This document shows, one piece after another, positions 11,992 to 22,843 of a stretch of DNA of 64,000 nucleotides; the first letter of the stretch is position 1, and every line of letters starts with the position of its first letter. The notes below the pieces were generated by a model. That model had not been told where the DNA came from and did no database searches. It saw nothing but the letters and a program-made list of their open reading frames with translations. The translations under genes were made by a program, and so were the position numbers. Source of the stretch: Dichetophora obliterata. Lineage: Eukaryota > Arthropoda > Insecta > Diptera > Sciomyzidae. Location: contig OY986438.1 in NCBI GenBank assembly GCA_963920525.1, forward strand, positions 46,786,288 through 46,850,287, in the 5' to 3' direction.

Positions 11992-12304
11992 TGTAACGGT
12001 TCGTTACAAAGTTGCACCCCGCTCCCTACGCCACTGTGCACCTATAATATAGTCAACAGCCAGACATACAACAATCACACAATCATAGCAACTCAACGTT
12101 ATAATTCCCATCAGGTTTTTAGCAAAGGGTGAATAAGAATGCGCAGTTTGGCAGACTTAGGGACGGTCCGAAAGCGTAGTGCTTAGCCCGTCCGTTACTT
12201 GGTAACAAGTAGAGGCAATTTTCCTACGATCTCATTTCTACAGATCCTTACAAATACATGAAGTTGTAGTTTTATCTAAGTTTTATTTTTAGTATTTATT
12301 TGGA

Positions 12305-12731
12305 CATTTTACGTCGGCTGCGGTCGTTCGGAAATCCGAAGCACTCTTTCTCTTGTTCGTACTTTTTACGTCGGCTGCGGTCGGTTGGAAATCCGAAGCA
12401 CTCCTTCTCTTGTTCGGAATTTTTACGACGGCTTTGGTCGATCTGAAATCCGAAGTAGTCTATTTTGGCTCGGACTTTTTACATCGGCTTTGGTCGGTTG
12501 GAAATCCGAAGTAGTTTCTTTTGGCTCGGACTTTTTACGTCGGCTGCGGTCGGTCGAAAATAGGAAGTGTTTTTTTCATTCGAAATTTTTACGTCGGCTT
12601 CGGTCGGTCGGAAATCCGAAGTTCTCTTTGTTCGGACTTTTTACGTCGGCCTCGGTCGGTTGGAAATCCGAAGTGTTTCTATTTTTTTTAATTCGGACTT
12701 ATTACGTCGGCTTCTGTCGATCGCGTATCCA
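12305..12731 (+). repeat. Minisatellite, seven full 52-60 bp units plus a partial
   Basis: Each unit begins with TTTTTACGTCGGCT followed by (G/T)CGGTCGGT and GAAATCCGAAG, then a pyrimidine-rich tail. Units start at about 12309, 12368, 12426, 12481, 12537, 12591, 12643 and 12703 and diverge noticeably from each other. The open frames across them are artefacts. The monomer is related to the unit of the 48 kb array. Confidence 0.85.
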
Positions 12732-13151
12732 CCATATAGATCTGACTTATCGTTAGAGTAATAGTAAGGTGATTAACGCTATATATAAAATTATATATAC
12801 AGTGTTGCGCAAAAGAGTAGCAACAAATTCAGTATGCTGCTACAAAATCGTGTATCTTTTTAATATCAGGGACACACAAAAATGATTATAGGAATCAAAG
12901 AACACATTCATACTTCATATATAACACAAATCATATTCAAATTTGGTTTTACTTTTCTTATTAAATTTAAAATTAATGTGACTACATTCAATTTGTCTGA
13001 GAGCAAAACAAAAGCAACAAAAGAGAACAAAAGTTCCAAGAATTATCGGTAAAAGTTCCGTTATTGTAAAGAACGTGTTGTTTGTGAGTCATACACATTT
13101 AAGTTTAGTTTTGTTTTTGCGCTAGTTGTGACATTGACTGTTCTATTTATA

Positions 13152-14180
13152 ATGGCACGTTATAAATACTGTGAAGATCTAAAATTTAAAATTATTTCCG
13201 AATATAAAAAGGGAAATTCGCAAATATTTAAGCGAAACAGTTTGATATTAATCGGTCAATAGCTTGCTAGAATAATAACGAAGTATAACATCACAAAAGA
13301 CGTAACAACAGTACATTAAAGAGGGCGGCCGTGGAAGACATCGCTGCGTGATAACAGAAACATTTGTGGCGTGCTCAAACAAAATCCATTTGCCACATTC
13401 AAATAGGTTGTTGGGACACTTGGTTTAGGTATCCATCACAGCACAGTTCGAAGACGAGCCGTTGAGAACGATTTAAGAAGTTACAGATCGGCAAAGAAAC
13501 TTTTGCTTACAGCTAAGCATAAAAAAACAAGGTGAGGTGTTATAATTTAAACAATTCTGTAAGAAATTGTGACAACGAGTTGCAATTTATTGTTTTTTAC
13601 TCAGTCTTATAAAAGAGCACCTAAATTGGACCGTTCAGAAATGAAAAACTGTTTTTTAGCGATGAATCAAAGCTCAACTTGATGGGATGTGCACGGTACG
13701 ACGCAGACCAGGTACACAACTTGAAGCCCGAAACTGCAAAATAAATTTTAAGCAAGGAGGTGGTGGTATCATTATACCACATTATATCAATGGTCTGGAC
13801 TTGTTTTTTCTATAATGAAGTTTAACGATTTCAAAAAATCGATGGAACCATGGATCGTTTTGCATATACAGAGATTTTAGAAAGCAATATGCGAGAACAT
13901 GCAGAGTGGAATATGTTGCTTCAGTGAACGTTTCAGCCCGGGATTGAAGTCCTTGATTGCCCGGCACAATCACATTGACTTAAATCCCATCGAAAATATT
14001 TTTGGAATTTTGAAAGTAAAAGTTTCTTGTCAAAGGTTTTCCAATAAGACTGCACTGCATGAAGCCCTGAAACTTAGTTGGGAACAAATACCTAATACCA
14101 ACACATCTAATTTAATAGAGTCGATGCCGCTCAGATGTGCAGCGGTTATCAAGAATAATGGATCTTATAGAAAATATTAA
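13152..14180 (+). pseudogene. Tc1/Minos-like transposase, degenerate
   Basis: A start ATG at 13152 opens a helix-turn-helix-like N-terminus (MARYKYCEDLKFKIISEYKK). Later, in shifting frames, come RGRPWKTSLRDN, HHSTVRRRAVEND, KEHLNWTVQK, a decayed WSDES motif, and the C-terminal block HNHIDLNPIENIFGILKVKV ending at TAA 14178-14180. The Tc1 transposase is a DDE (DD34E) cut-and-paste enzyme of about 340 residues. Here the final Glu block (NPIEN) survives, while the first catalytic Asp and much of the middle are disrupted by stops and deletions. The protein is dead. The family is clear from the order of motifs and the long inverted ends around it. Confidence 0.75.
13532..13604 (+). other. Transposase intron (73 bp)
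   Basis: A donor GTGAGG at 13532 follows AAACAAG and an acceptor TTTTTTACTCAG ends at 13604. Removing it joins the KHKKTR region to the KEHLNWT region, as expected for Tc1 transposases. Minos is known for a single 60-bp intron. Confidence 0.5.
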
Positions 14181-14621
14181 TTATTTTGCTATTGTTTTGC
14201 TCTCAGACAATTTGAATGTGGTCACATTAATTTTATATATAATAAAAAAAACAAAACCAAATTTGAATATATTTTGTTTTTAATATGATGTATTAATATA
14301 TGCGTTGGTTCCTATAACAATTTTTGTGTGTCCCCAATATTGAAAAAGATACACGATTTTGTAGCAGCGCACTGATTATGTTGCTATTGTTTTGTGCATC
14401 ACTGTATATATCACAAGATTAAATGCTAAATAAAGCAGCGTAGTCGGGTCTTGCCTAAGTCGTTGTCACACCGAACGTCACTGAACACCGAATCTCATCG
14501 AATTTCTCAAAACAGCATACGAGGACTTCATAGGCAGATTCATTTACGTATCGTTGCATATATTTATAACATTGCGTATTGTAATAAGAAAGACTTGCGC
14601 ATAGAATTATGCACTAAGAAA

Positions 14622-14657
<36 letters not shown>
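14622..14657. repeat. (TA)n microsatellite
   Basis: An almost uninterrupted TA dinucleotide run inside LTR-like copy 1, to the right of the Tc1 insertion. Confidence 0.9.
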
Positions 14658-14816
14658 CTGTGTACACTGCTAAAAATTACAAACAATAAAGCAGCAATTA
14701 TAATAAGAGCATTAAATTCTTCAAGTCTTTTTATTTATTGGCGAAAGTTCGTGGGCCTTTCGTCTGATCCTGGAGCGGCTGAGCATACCTCAGCCTTTGA
14801 TTAAAACGCCCTTACA

Positions 14817-16934
14817 AATCATCAGACTCTGATGAACTGAAAATTGCTAATTCCGATCCTACATTTGGAACAAGCTACTGCGTTTCAAGGATTGATTTAA
14901 ATATATGTTTATTTTTATCTGTTAAACCTCTTAAACCTTTATTACTATGTATCTACAAAGTTATGAAAATATAATAAGAAGATTAGCCTGGTAAACCGAA
15001 CAGTGCTAAGTGACTAATTCATAGCAATTTAAAAGTGAAAACGATTAAAATGGCACTGAAAGACAATAACTTACTGTTACTTCATACGAAATGGTGGTGC
15101 ATCACCACCACATATAATATTTTTACAAAATCTGTTAGGTTGCTTTAAATGCAATCGAATATGTATAATTTTAAATGAATTTACCTGCACTTATCTTTGG
15201 AAATGTTTCATAAAATTTCTCTAAAACAAATTGTCGAAAAACTTTTTAGAGCACGACTAAAAATCAAAATTGGTAGAAAAACTTTGAACAACTGTTGATG
15301 CAATGAGGGCGCAAAAACAGTAAGATCTCGTTTATAAAAAATTGTACAGTTGTTGTGAACTTTCATTACATTACCAATATGGCAAATATTGACACAAAAC
15401 AATATCCCATGTCTTACAACACCCCACTCTCCCCTATTTAAAAAAAGTTTAACAACGAAAACTTATCTCCTGAAGTAAATTTGCTATCAAAAGGTAGCCT
15501 TATAATAAATATTTAAATACAATAAAATTGGCATGAATTTTTCTTATTTTTTTTTTATATTTTGGCAGCTGAGCTTTATCAAGATAGTGATAATGACATC
15601 GAAGAAAAACTAATTTATTTTTGAAAGATTAAAAAATTTGCCTATTTCAAGGACTGTTTACACAATACTGGATTGGTTTGTAGTTTAACTATTCACTTAA
15701 ATAAATTCATTCACTTATTGAACAAAATTATTTAGAAATTACAATTCCTTTGAAACGCTGTCACTTTGATACTAAAATGACATCACCATATTAGTCATGT
15801 CTTAAGAAATAAACCTCTTCTAATATCAGAACAATTGCTCTGAATCATTTTGTACCAACACAAACTTTTTTTTACATTTTCAATATCTTAGCTTACCAAC
15901 TTTTGTTGACTTAATTGACGGTTCGCACCAATTTTTTTTATGCTTTTATATTCGCATATGACGTGATCTGTGTTGTTTTTGTTGTTGTTATTGTTACTCT
16001 GCCAGCTTATTTAATTCAGGTGTGTTCACATACTTAGTTATACAAACTCAGGCGCTGCACGTAGGATGTTTCGAGGTGAGGTTGCAAAAGTCTTTTTTAA
16101 TGGCTTTTTATTATATTTCTTTGGTAAGAAGAAAAAAAACACAGATTTGATCCATTTAAATATGTATTTGCGGCAATAGGTACAGCGGCAATAGGTACAG
16201 CGGCAAAGCTGACTAATGCACTGCGTAGCCTATGTATGTGTGCATGTGTATGTGCCAGTTGCATTATGGGTGCCGCCAATACGTCGTTTTACTCCACTTC
16301 TGACAATTGTCGTGCACGCTGTACCGCAGTAAGTTTGAAAAAGTTAACAAAAACGTTTTTGAAGAGGTGTTCTTTAAGCGTGTTAAGCAAACGGTTTGTT
16401 TATGTCATTGGATTTGATCATTTAATCTGTCAAAAGCCGTTTAAATGGCAATTATTAGATTTTGTTGCGTTTTTGCTTGACGATGTGGGAAACGAATGAT
16501 GAAAGTTTGACGAGAAGTGCGGCTTCTTGTGTGGTAGTGGGGGAATTGTGGTGCGGTAAAGTTTGGCAATATTTATGATGTGGCTTATTGAAGTATGTTG
16601 GAGAATATTGTATTTTTGGAATAAGCCGTTTAATTTATATTGATTATACACAAACTAAACAAATGTGAAGGTCATAACAATATCCTTTTCCCAATTATTT
16701 GGAGAAACAGAAATTGTTTAAACTTATAAGTTGTTTACCATCAAAGATAAGGTATTTCACTTGCAGTCTTTTAAAGATATTAGCTAAAAATATTTCATGA
16801 GGACAGGAGTTGAATATATTAACTTTTGAATGCATTTTATAATTTACTTTGATAAAAGTTCTGGAATGCATATTGCCTTATGTACTAAGTCCACTTGTAC
16901 ACATAATTAACCACTGCTTTACAACGTAAATCTT
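14817..16934. other. AT-rich spacer, no gene seen
   Basis: Contains a perfect 8-bp hairpin with 3-nt loop (TGGTGGTG at 15092-15099, complement 15103-15110) and a short tandem of the 15-mer CGGCAATAGGTACAG (16171-16206, two and a third copies). A TTGTTGTTATTGTT run lies near 15975. No convincing reading frame. Confidence 0.4.
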
Positions 16935-17086
16935 TACAAGTATGTAAATCTTTTATGGCTGAACAAATTTCTCGTCACATAACTACTTTTGGCCTGATGT
17001 CTAAGCTGCAGTCAGGCTTTCGGCCCGGACATAGCTGCTCTTCTGCTTAAGTAAAAATTTTGGATGATATAGAACTGCCATATGAT

Positions 17087-19459
17087 CAGGGCCGGCGAAA
17101 GGTGTGGATATTAAAATCTGTTATGGGTAATTAACGCACTCTGAAATAAGAGTGAAAAATTAAAAAAAAAGGAATTCTGTTCTTACGTTTCCTAATAAAA
17201 TGTATGCCATATTCGCACATTCTGAACTTTTTTGCATTCAATAACCTTTTGAACAGCACAAAGTGTCATTACCGTTCGTTGTTTGTTGTTTGGTTTTTTT
17301 GATAAAAGTAAGTTTCTCTGATTGGAAAATGGATAGGTTTCTTGACACTGAGTCAAGAGCAACCAACAGCCTTCGAGTAGAGAAGATTAATCTCCGGAAA
17401 ATGATATCAATGAACAGCATCAAAAAATGCAGCGTATGTGACCACTTTGTTTCAAAAAAGCATCGCTAGTAGTAAAGACAATCGTGAATAAAATAGTGAT
17501 AAAATTTTGTTTGTCGTTTATGTACAAGCTGTCAATCGCGAGGTTATGTTTGTTGTGTACATTTATTTTTTCCAGATAAAAATGCTGCATATTTAAAAAA
17601 ACTCAGTCGTCCGATTCCTGGAAACTGGACAATCCACGGCTTAGTTTGAAAAATTTTAATCTACTGGTTTGTAAAATATGTACAGAAGTTCTATTTTTTT
17701 CAAACCGTCTCTTGAAATCTCATTGCTCCAGAGTATTTCATGGACTTTTATTCGGCCGCAAATACTATATAAATAAATAAAAAAGTTGAATGAAATATTA
17801 TTTAAATTTTAATTTACCGCTCTTCAAGCTCAGAGGACAATGCTCTAATGGGGCTGCGAATGCTTCGGGAAAAATTTCAGGATTAGAACAACTGAGATCA
17901 AAAAAGAAGAGCCCAAATCACTTTTTGTTTACTGCAATGCTTATAATTTTAATTTCGTTGTTCAAGATGGTATTGAAAAAGTGCTTACCGCACGGAAATT
18001 CATTGGAGAAATAAAGGATATGATAAAGTTTATTCGCAATTCACTGAATCGACTAGCAATATTCACCCATTTGCATCAGAAGGAAGTAAGCAGGATCTAC
18101 CAGCCCTTGCAGTGTAGTGCCCAACAAGGTACCATTTTGAACCAGACTCACAATCTAAGATTAAACAAAAGCTTTTTTATTTTTAAAAATGTTCCTGAGT
18201 TAAATAGAAAATCATTGGCCCTTTTTTTAAGATGAGTAGTAAAAATCAAATCTTCAAAAAGTATTAAAAGTATAAAGTATTAATAAAATTTTTCTAAAAG
18301 CTGTTGGAAGGTCTAGAAAGTCGCAGGATTTCTACAGCACATGGACTAATTTTTTTTCTTTTGCATATAATGATTGATTTCTTCGATACGATTGAAAATC
18401 TTAATAGAGATCTCAAAAAATCGGATCTTTGGGTAGTACATAAATATCAAAAGATTAAAGTCGTGACATCCGTATTAAATTTTTTTCGGAATACGAAGCT
18501 TAAATCAATTTGGCTGTAGAATTGGCGAGCCAACTTTGCCAAGGAAACGAAAAATTTCAAAGCTAATCGACAATGGCAATGTCAAAAATTACATTTTTAA
18601 GATACCTAAGAAATACTATCCGAGGATGTATTTTGAAGTATTTCATCAAGTCATAAGTTCACTAAAAAATCGATTTGATATTGATTTCAGCAAAAATTTT
18701 TTAAACTTTGGAAAGATTTGTTGTCACTGAAATGGTTTTATTCTATAAGAGAGATTTTGACGAGCTTAGATTAGCTAATGATAGAGAAGTTGCTCTGAAA
18801 ATTATGAAACGAAAACGAACAAAACCGCCAGTTTTGAAAGATGTTGTAGAATTTATGCGTGAAAATGGTTGATTTAAGAAACTTGTTTCTAAATATTTGC
18901 GTTTCGTAAAATTTTTCATCACCATGCCAGTCATCTTACTCCAACGATAGAAGCTTTTCTTTTTTGCGACGTGTCAAAAACTATTTGCGCTCGACAATGA
19001 TGAAAAATCGGTTGAATCATGTTGCCATTTTGAATTCTAATCCAGATTAAGTTGACAAACTCGATAAATGAAATCATTTCCAAAAATTAGAAATGGACCT
19101 CGAATTTTGCACTAAATTCATGAAACATATTTGTACAGTGCAATAATTCTGCACTTTTTTATTTTACCTTTTGTGCTCAAACGTATTTTTAAAAATAAAA
19201 TGTGGTTTAATTCAAAAAAACTTTGGATGTACATGAAAACTACGTCATAAATTAACATTGCAATATATATTTTTTTTTTGATTATTGTAAAATACGACTC
19301 CTTTTTGCTGTTTTTTTTAGAATTTATTTATTTATCAATTGGACAAAAAACCGACGAGATAAGTGGAAAAGTTCCAATATCAAATTTTATTTCGAAGATT
19401 TTTCTACCCTCCTTGTTTAACCATGACTCAAACCAGGAAAATAAGTTTCGCAGGCCCTG
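17087..19459 (+). mobile_element. hAT element, 2373 bp, with perfect 8-bp target duplication
   Basis: CATATGAT occurs directly before (17079-17086) and after (19460-19467) the element. The ends are CAGGGCCGGCGAAA on the left and, on the reverse strand at the right, CAGGGCCTGCGAAA: 13 of 14 match. An 8-bp duplication and CAGGG ends are diagnostic of hAT. It sits inside the RT frame of the older LINE and carries a decayed transposase on the plus strand. Confidence 0.88.
17790..19065 (+). pseudogene. hAT transposase (ZMYM1-like), degenerate
   Basis: Motifs of the ZMYM1-type hAT transposase appear in order across several frames: RGQCSNGAANASGKISGLEQ (family: RGQ-DGA-MSGK), then VLTARKFIGEIKDMIKFIRN, then LPRKRKISKLIDNGN with YYPRMYFEVFHQVISSLKNR, and finally the dimerisation motif SFSFLRRVKNYLRSTMMKNR followed by LNHVAILN. 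The catalytic core spans normally intact insertions in this family; here at least four frame changes and several stops break it. The N-terminal TTF zinc finger could not be recognised, although an ATG-started frame lies at 17329. The element is non-functional. Confidence 0.75.
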
Positions 19460-20143
19460 CATATGATAGGGGTCATCTGAGTCTGCTTTGCCTATTAGAC
19501 TTTTCCACAGTAGACCACACTTTACTCTGTAAAAAACTTGATATTTACTTCGGATTTTCGAATCGGAATGCTTCGAATCGGTTTTTGCATAGCTACTTGG
19601 ATGATAGGTCTCAAAGAGTCAGGGTAGGGAACAATTTCTCCCTTTACAAAAGAACCACGAGTGGAGTCCCACAAGGCTCTGTTCTTGGTCTACTTCTGTT
19701 ATTTTCAACATATTTATAAATGATATCTTCAGTAAATGCAATCATGACGACTTACAACTGTACTTGTCCAGGCCACTTAGAATCTCAGTTGAAGGTTTAA
19801 TTGAAAAAGTTAATGAAGATTTAGATATAGTGGCGGAATGGGCGAGTCCTAATAAACTGATGCTAAGCCCTCTCAAATCGTATGTCCTAACAATTTTAAA
19901 GACTGCATTTGAAAATCTAGATATTCCACCGATTTTCCTTAGTAACGTGCAGCTAAAATTCGTATGTAAGGCCACAAATCTTGGTTATAAAATAAATTCT
20001 TCTCTGTCTTGTGATGACCGTGTTCACTCCTGCGTCAGTTAAATTTACTATGTCTTACGAAATCTTCGAGTGACTGCAGATTTTGTACCTGTTGACATCA
20101 GAAAAAAACTAGTATTAACGCTATTACTGCCAATTATTACACT

Positions 20144-20562
20144 GTAAAAAGTAAATCTTATTATTAGGTGAAAGAACTGTCTTAAAGTAAGCTACAACAG
20201 TTTTAAGACAGCTTTCGCTGAAATTACACTCGGCTTTATTTGCTGCAACCAGCATCCAATACTGTCTTATTTAAAGGAAGTGAAATTGTAAAAGCAGCAG
20301 TAGCTTCGCTGAATTCGAGCCCTTATTATTAGTGAAAAAGGAGCCTATAATTCAAATTAAAGTGAGCTCTGCTGAAAATAAGAGTAGGACTGCAAGATTT
20401 TCAACAGGCACGCTTTAAAATTTTGAACTTAAACTTCCTACTGTCTGAAATTAAATCTGCATACACTTTATATAAAGACGACAATGAAATTAAGGCTGTT
20501 GATTATTTTAAGGCAGTGTTTAAAATAATACTCAGTTTTAACAGCGTACATACGCAAAAGTT
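20144..20562. mobile_element. Unclassified ~420-bp insertion within the LINE RT domain
   Basis: LINE sequence stops after GCCAATTATTAC and resumes at GTCTGTAGTAAAATGG, as judged against the uninterrupted copy at 38030-38070. The ends are weakly inverted (ACTGTAAAAAGTA against GCTGTTAAAACTGAGTA). A TTAAGACAG-type motif recurs inside. No clear target duplication; boundaries are approximate. Confidence 0.4.
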
Positions 20563-21024
20563 GTCTGTAGTAAAATGGACTAAAGATCTTTGCAAAAACT
20601 GCAAGTTGCTTTTAATAACTGCACTGCACGCTACGTTTGCGGAATCAGAAGGTCTGATCACATTTCACGCTTTACTTATCAGTTATTAAGCTGTACCTTA
20701 GCCAACTATTTTGACGCAAGAAACTGCATTTTCCTACATAGGATAATCCACTGCCCAAGCCATCTTTTTGAGAAGCTTAAATTTTGAAGATCAAGTCTAA
20801 GCATGAACCTAATTATTCCTAAGTGTAACTTTCTTAACTCAAGTAGATTGTTTTTCGTTAGAACAATAAGACTATGGAACTCACTGCCAAACAGCATTTA
20901 AAATGTAGTACTAATACCTAGTACCAATAGTAGATACTTTAAGCAATCAATTTTCGAACACTTCTCTTAATTCTCTTTTTCTATCTGATTTCTTTAAATT
21001 TTCTTTCAGTTCTTAAATCTTAAG

Positions 21025-21480
21025 TCTGTTTCTCAACTAATTCTTTTTCTCAACTTTTATTTTATGAACTGAGAAACCAATCTAAAATATTTACATTTAA
21101 TATCTTAATATATATTTATAATTAATATTTTTCTTGTTGAAAAACTAATGTGTGATAATATTTTACTTTAATTTGATATTACTATTTGTTAAAATAATTC
21201 TGTATTTTTAATAATTCCGTATTTTATCTTTCTAATGTAAAATTAAATCACATCTGTTTCTCAACTAATTCTTTTTCTCAACTTTTATTTTATGAACTGA
21301 GAAACCAATTTAAAATATTTACATTTAATATCTTAATATATATTTATAATTAATATTTTTCTTGTTGAAAAACTAATGTGTGATAATATTTTACTTTAAT
21401 TTGATATTACTATTTGTTAAAATAATTCTGTATTTTTAATAATTCCGTATTTTGTCTTTCTAATGTAAAATTAAATCACA
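21025..21480. repeat. Tandem duplication, two 228-bp copies
   Basis: 21025-21252 is repeated at 21253-21480 with only about two differences (ACCAATCTAA versus ACCAATTTAA; TTTTATC versus TTTTGTC). It lies in the AT-rich 3' UTR of the LINE. The near identity implies a recent event. Confidence 0.93.
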
Positions 21481-21767
21481 AAAAAATTTTTTAATCATAT
21501 AGGTTGTTATGTATGCTATAAATGAGGCATGTGAAAGACTAAGTCTTAAATGTCAACATATTGTAACCAAATAAATACAAATACAAATACGAATTATCAT
21601 TTCAAATGCAAGTAAGACTTATCTTATAATTTTTAATAAAGAACTTTGAAATAGAGCCGCTTTGCATGTGAAACACAAATTTACTTAGGCAAACTTGGAA
21701 CATAGTCATATACATATCATAAAAAATTATTTATTTTTAAAGTGAAATACTTTGCCTAAGATTATAA

Positions 21768-22652
21768 TGAGTGAAAATTCGTAAAACTAGCCACCTAAAA
21801 CAGGAAGTCTTAATTTTTATATCTATTATGAATATTGTTAAAGTGTATATGAAAAAAGTTTAAAGTTTTTTTTTAATGAGCTACAAAGAATTTAGTTTAC
21901 GGCCACTGTTTTAGTAATTTAATTTTTCTAAGCAACGGCTTGCTTATATTTCTTGATTTTTGAGTCAAGTTCACGTTGTATGAGATATTGCGAAAAATGT
22001 GTTTCAGTTGTATGGGAGGTACCACGCCCACTTGTCCAATCATGCCTAAACTTAGCACGTATTCTCCAAATGACGTACTTGATGATTGCTTAAGTGTTTG
22101 TTCTTGTAGCATTACTGATTCTTTAGATATTGCGAAAAATGTGATCCATTTGTATTTGAAGTGCCACTCCCACTTGTCCAATCCCGCCTTCTTTTGACTC
22201 ATTTCTTTTCTGACAGGTAATCCAGATTTAAAACAATTTATAACAGACTTGTTTATAGAGAATACATCATTTTTTTGTATTATTTCTGAGTATGTAATAC
22301 TATTCAAAAAATTTTCTTTGTGGTCCAGAACCTTTTTTTTTAAATTTTTTTTATAAAAAATATATCAATTTTAGAGAAAACAATTTTTTAAAAAAAAAAT
22401 TTTTTTTTAATTTAACGTGTATTAAGAGTGCTTGACCCAAAAACCAAGAAATTTTACAAGCCGTTACTTAGCAAAATCAATTTTACTAAAACAGTGGCCT
22501 AAAACTAAATACTTTGAACCTCATTTAAAAAAAAAAACTTTAAAAAAAATTGCTATTTATTTTTTTTTCATATATACTTCAATAATATCCATTTTATATA
22601 TAAAAATTAATACTTCCTGATTTATGTGGCTAGTTTCACGAATTTTCACTCA
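21768..22652. mobile_element. Fold-back element, 885 bp, long imperfect inverted arms
   Basis: The first about 55 bp (from TGAGTGAAAATTCGT at 21768) match the reverse complement of the last about 55 bp (ending 22652) at close to 90%. A second inverted block follows further in (21899-21970 against 22429-22503, with GCCACTGTTTTAGTAA and its complement), giving arms of about 200 bp. The central part holds a direct repeat of about 60 bp offset by 144 bp (GCGAAAAATGTG at about 21988 and 22132, each followed by CCCACTTGTCCAATC). Open frames here run across the arms and show no motif. Confidence 0.75.
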
Positions 22653-22843
22653 ACATGGACACATTTTTACGTAAATTATGCTTTTTATCAATAACTTTAT
22701 TGAAATTTTTATAGTTCAAATATTTTTTCAATATAGATATTGTACCACAAAAAAGAAATATTTGTTGGCTTTTAAGGAGCAGACAAACAACATTTTTTGT
22801 GTATACATTTCATAAAAAGATTTTAATTTTTCAATTTGGATTT

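Larger units (their letters stand above)
12800..14404 (+). mobile_element. Minos-like Tc1 element, 1605 bp with about 220-bp inverted ends
   Basis: The element is bounded by TA on each side (12798-12799 and 14405-14406). Its ends begin CAGTGTTGCGCAAAA on the left and CAGTGATGCACAAAA on the reverse strand at the right, and the two arms remain alignable for about 220 bp. Long inverted ends, a 1.6-1.8 kb size and a short transposase intron are the known features of Minos-type Tc1 elements. It lies inside the LTR-like copy, so it is younger than that insertion. Confidence 0.8.
11992..14816 (+). mobile_element. LTR-like copy 1 (solo LTR) with internal minisatellite, split by a Tc1 element
   Basis: It starts TGTAACGG and ends CCTTACA and is homologous in order and sequence to the second copy at 47565-49558 (opposite strand). 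Shared landmarks in order: a terminal palindrome (TGTAACG ... CGTTACA), GCACCCCGC with CTACGCCACTG, a TATAATTCCCA block, GTAACAAGTAG, the minisatellite, GTCGGGTCTTGCC, and a hairpin CTGAGCATACCTCAG near the end. TG...CA ends and the 4-bp duplication at the other copy fit an LTR. Flanks here (CACT and AATC) do not match, so this copy may be recombined or truncated. Without the nested Tc1 it is about 1.2 kb. The retrotransposon clade is not identified. Confidence 0.6.
16937..20970 (+). pseudogene. LINE reverse transcriptase, interrupted remnant
   Basis: Recognisable RT blocks in order are QSGFRPGHSCSSA, LDDIELPYD, LLCLLDFS, RSQRVRVGNN, SGVPQGSVLG, DDLQLYLSRP, VNEDLDIVAEWA, LGYKINSSLSCDD and, at the end, ARNCIFLHRI and RTIRLWNSLP. 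Compared with the copy at 37200, the AF/D part of motif A is deleted (LDFS-TVDH) and the YA of YADD is missing together with the six residues before it (NH-DDLQLY), so the polymerase was inactive even before the insertions. The stop is TAA 20968-20970. The endonuclease and ORF1 are absent. Confidence 0.75.
16935..21590 (+). mobile_element. jockey/CR1-type LINE, 5'-truncated, split by a hAT and by a second insertion
   Basis: Reverse-transcriptase coding pieces lie at about 16937-17086, 19460-20143 and 20563-20970, in the same order as in the LINE at 37048. If the hAT at 17087-19459 and one target copy are removed, the reading continues directly as LDDIELPYD/RGHLSLLCLLDFS. The 3' UTR ends in an (AAATAC)-type tail (21568-21590), as expected for target-primed insertion. 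The 5' end is truncated within RT. Two further events hit it: an insertion at 20144-20562 and a 228-bp tandem duplication in the 3' UTR. Confidence 0.75.

Noticed and set aside
12385..12756. 124-codon plus-strand frame
   Set aside because: It is a translation of the 52-60 bp minisatellite; the three frames give the same motif in rotation.
14451..14804. 117-codon plus-strand frame
   Set aside because: It covers the end of the LTR-like copy and a (TA)n run; no conserved protein character in the second copy.
21897..22307. 136-codon minus-strand frame
   Set aside because: It runs through one arm and the central direct repeat of a fold-back element and shows no protein motif; the inverted arm explains the openness poorly but no family fits.
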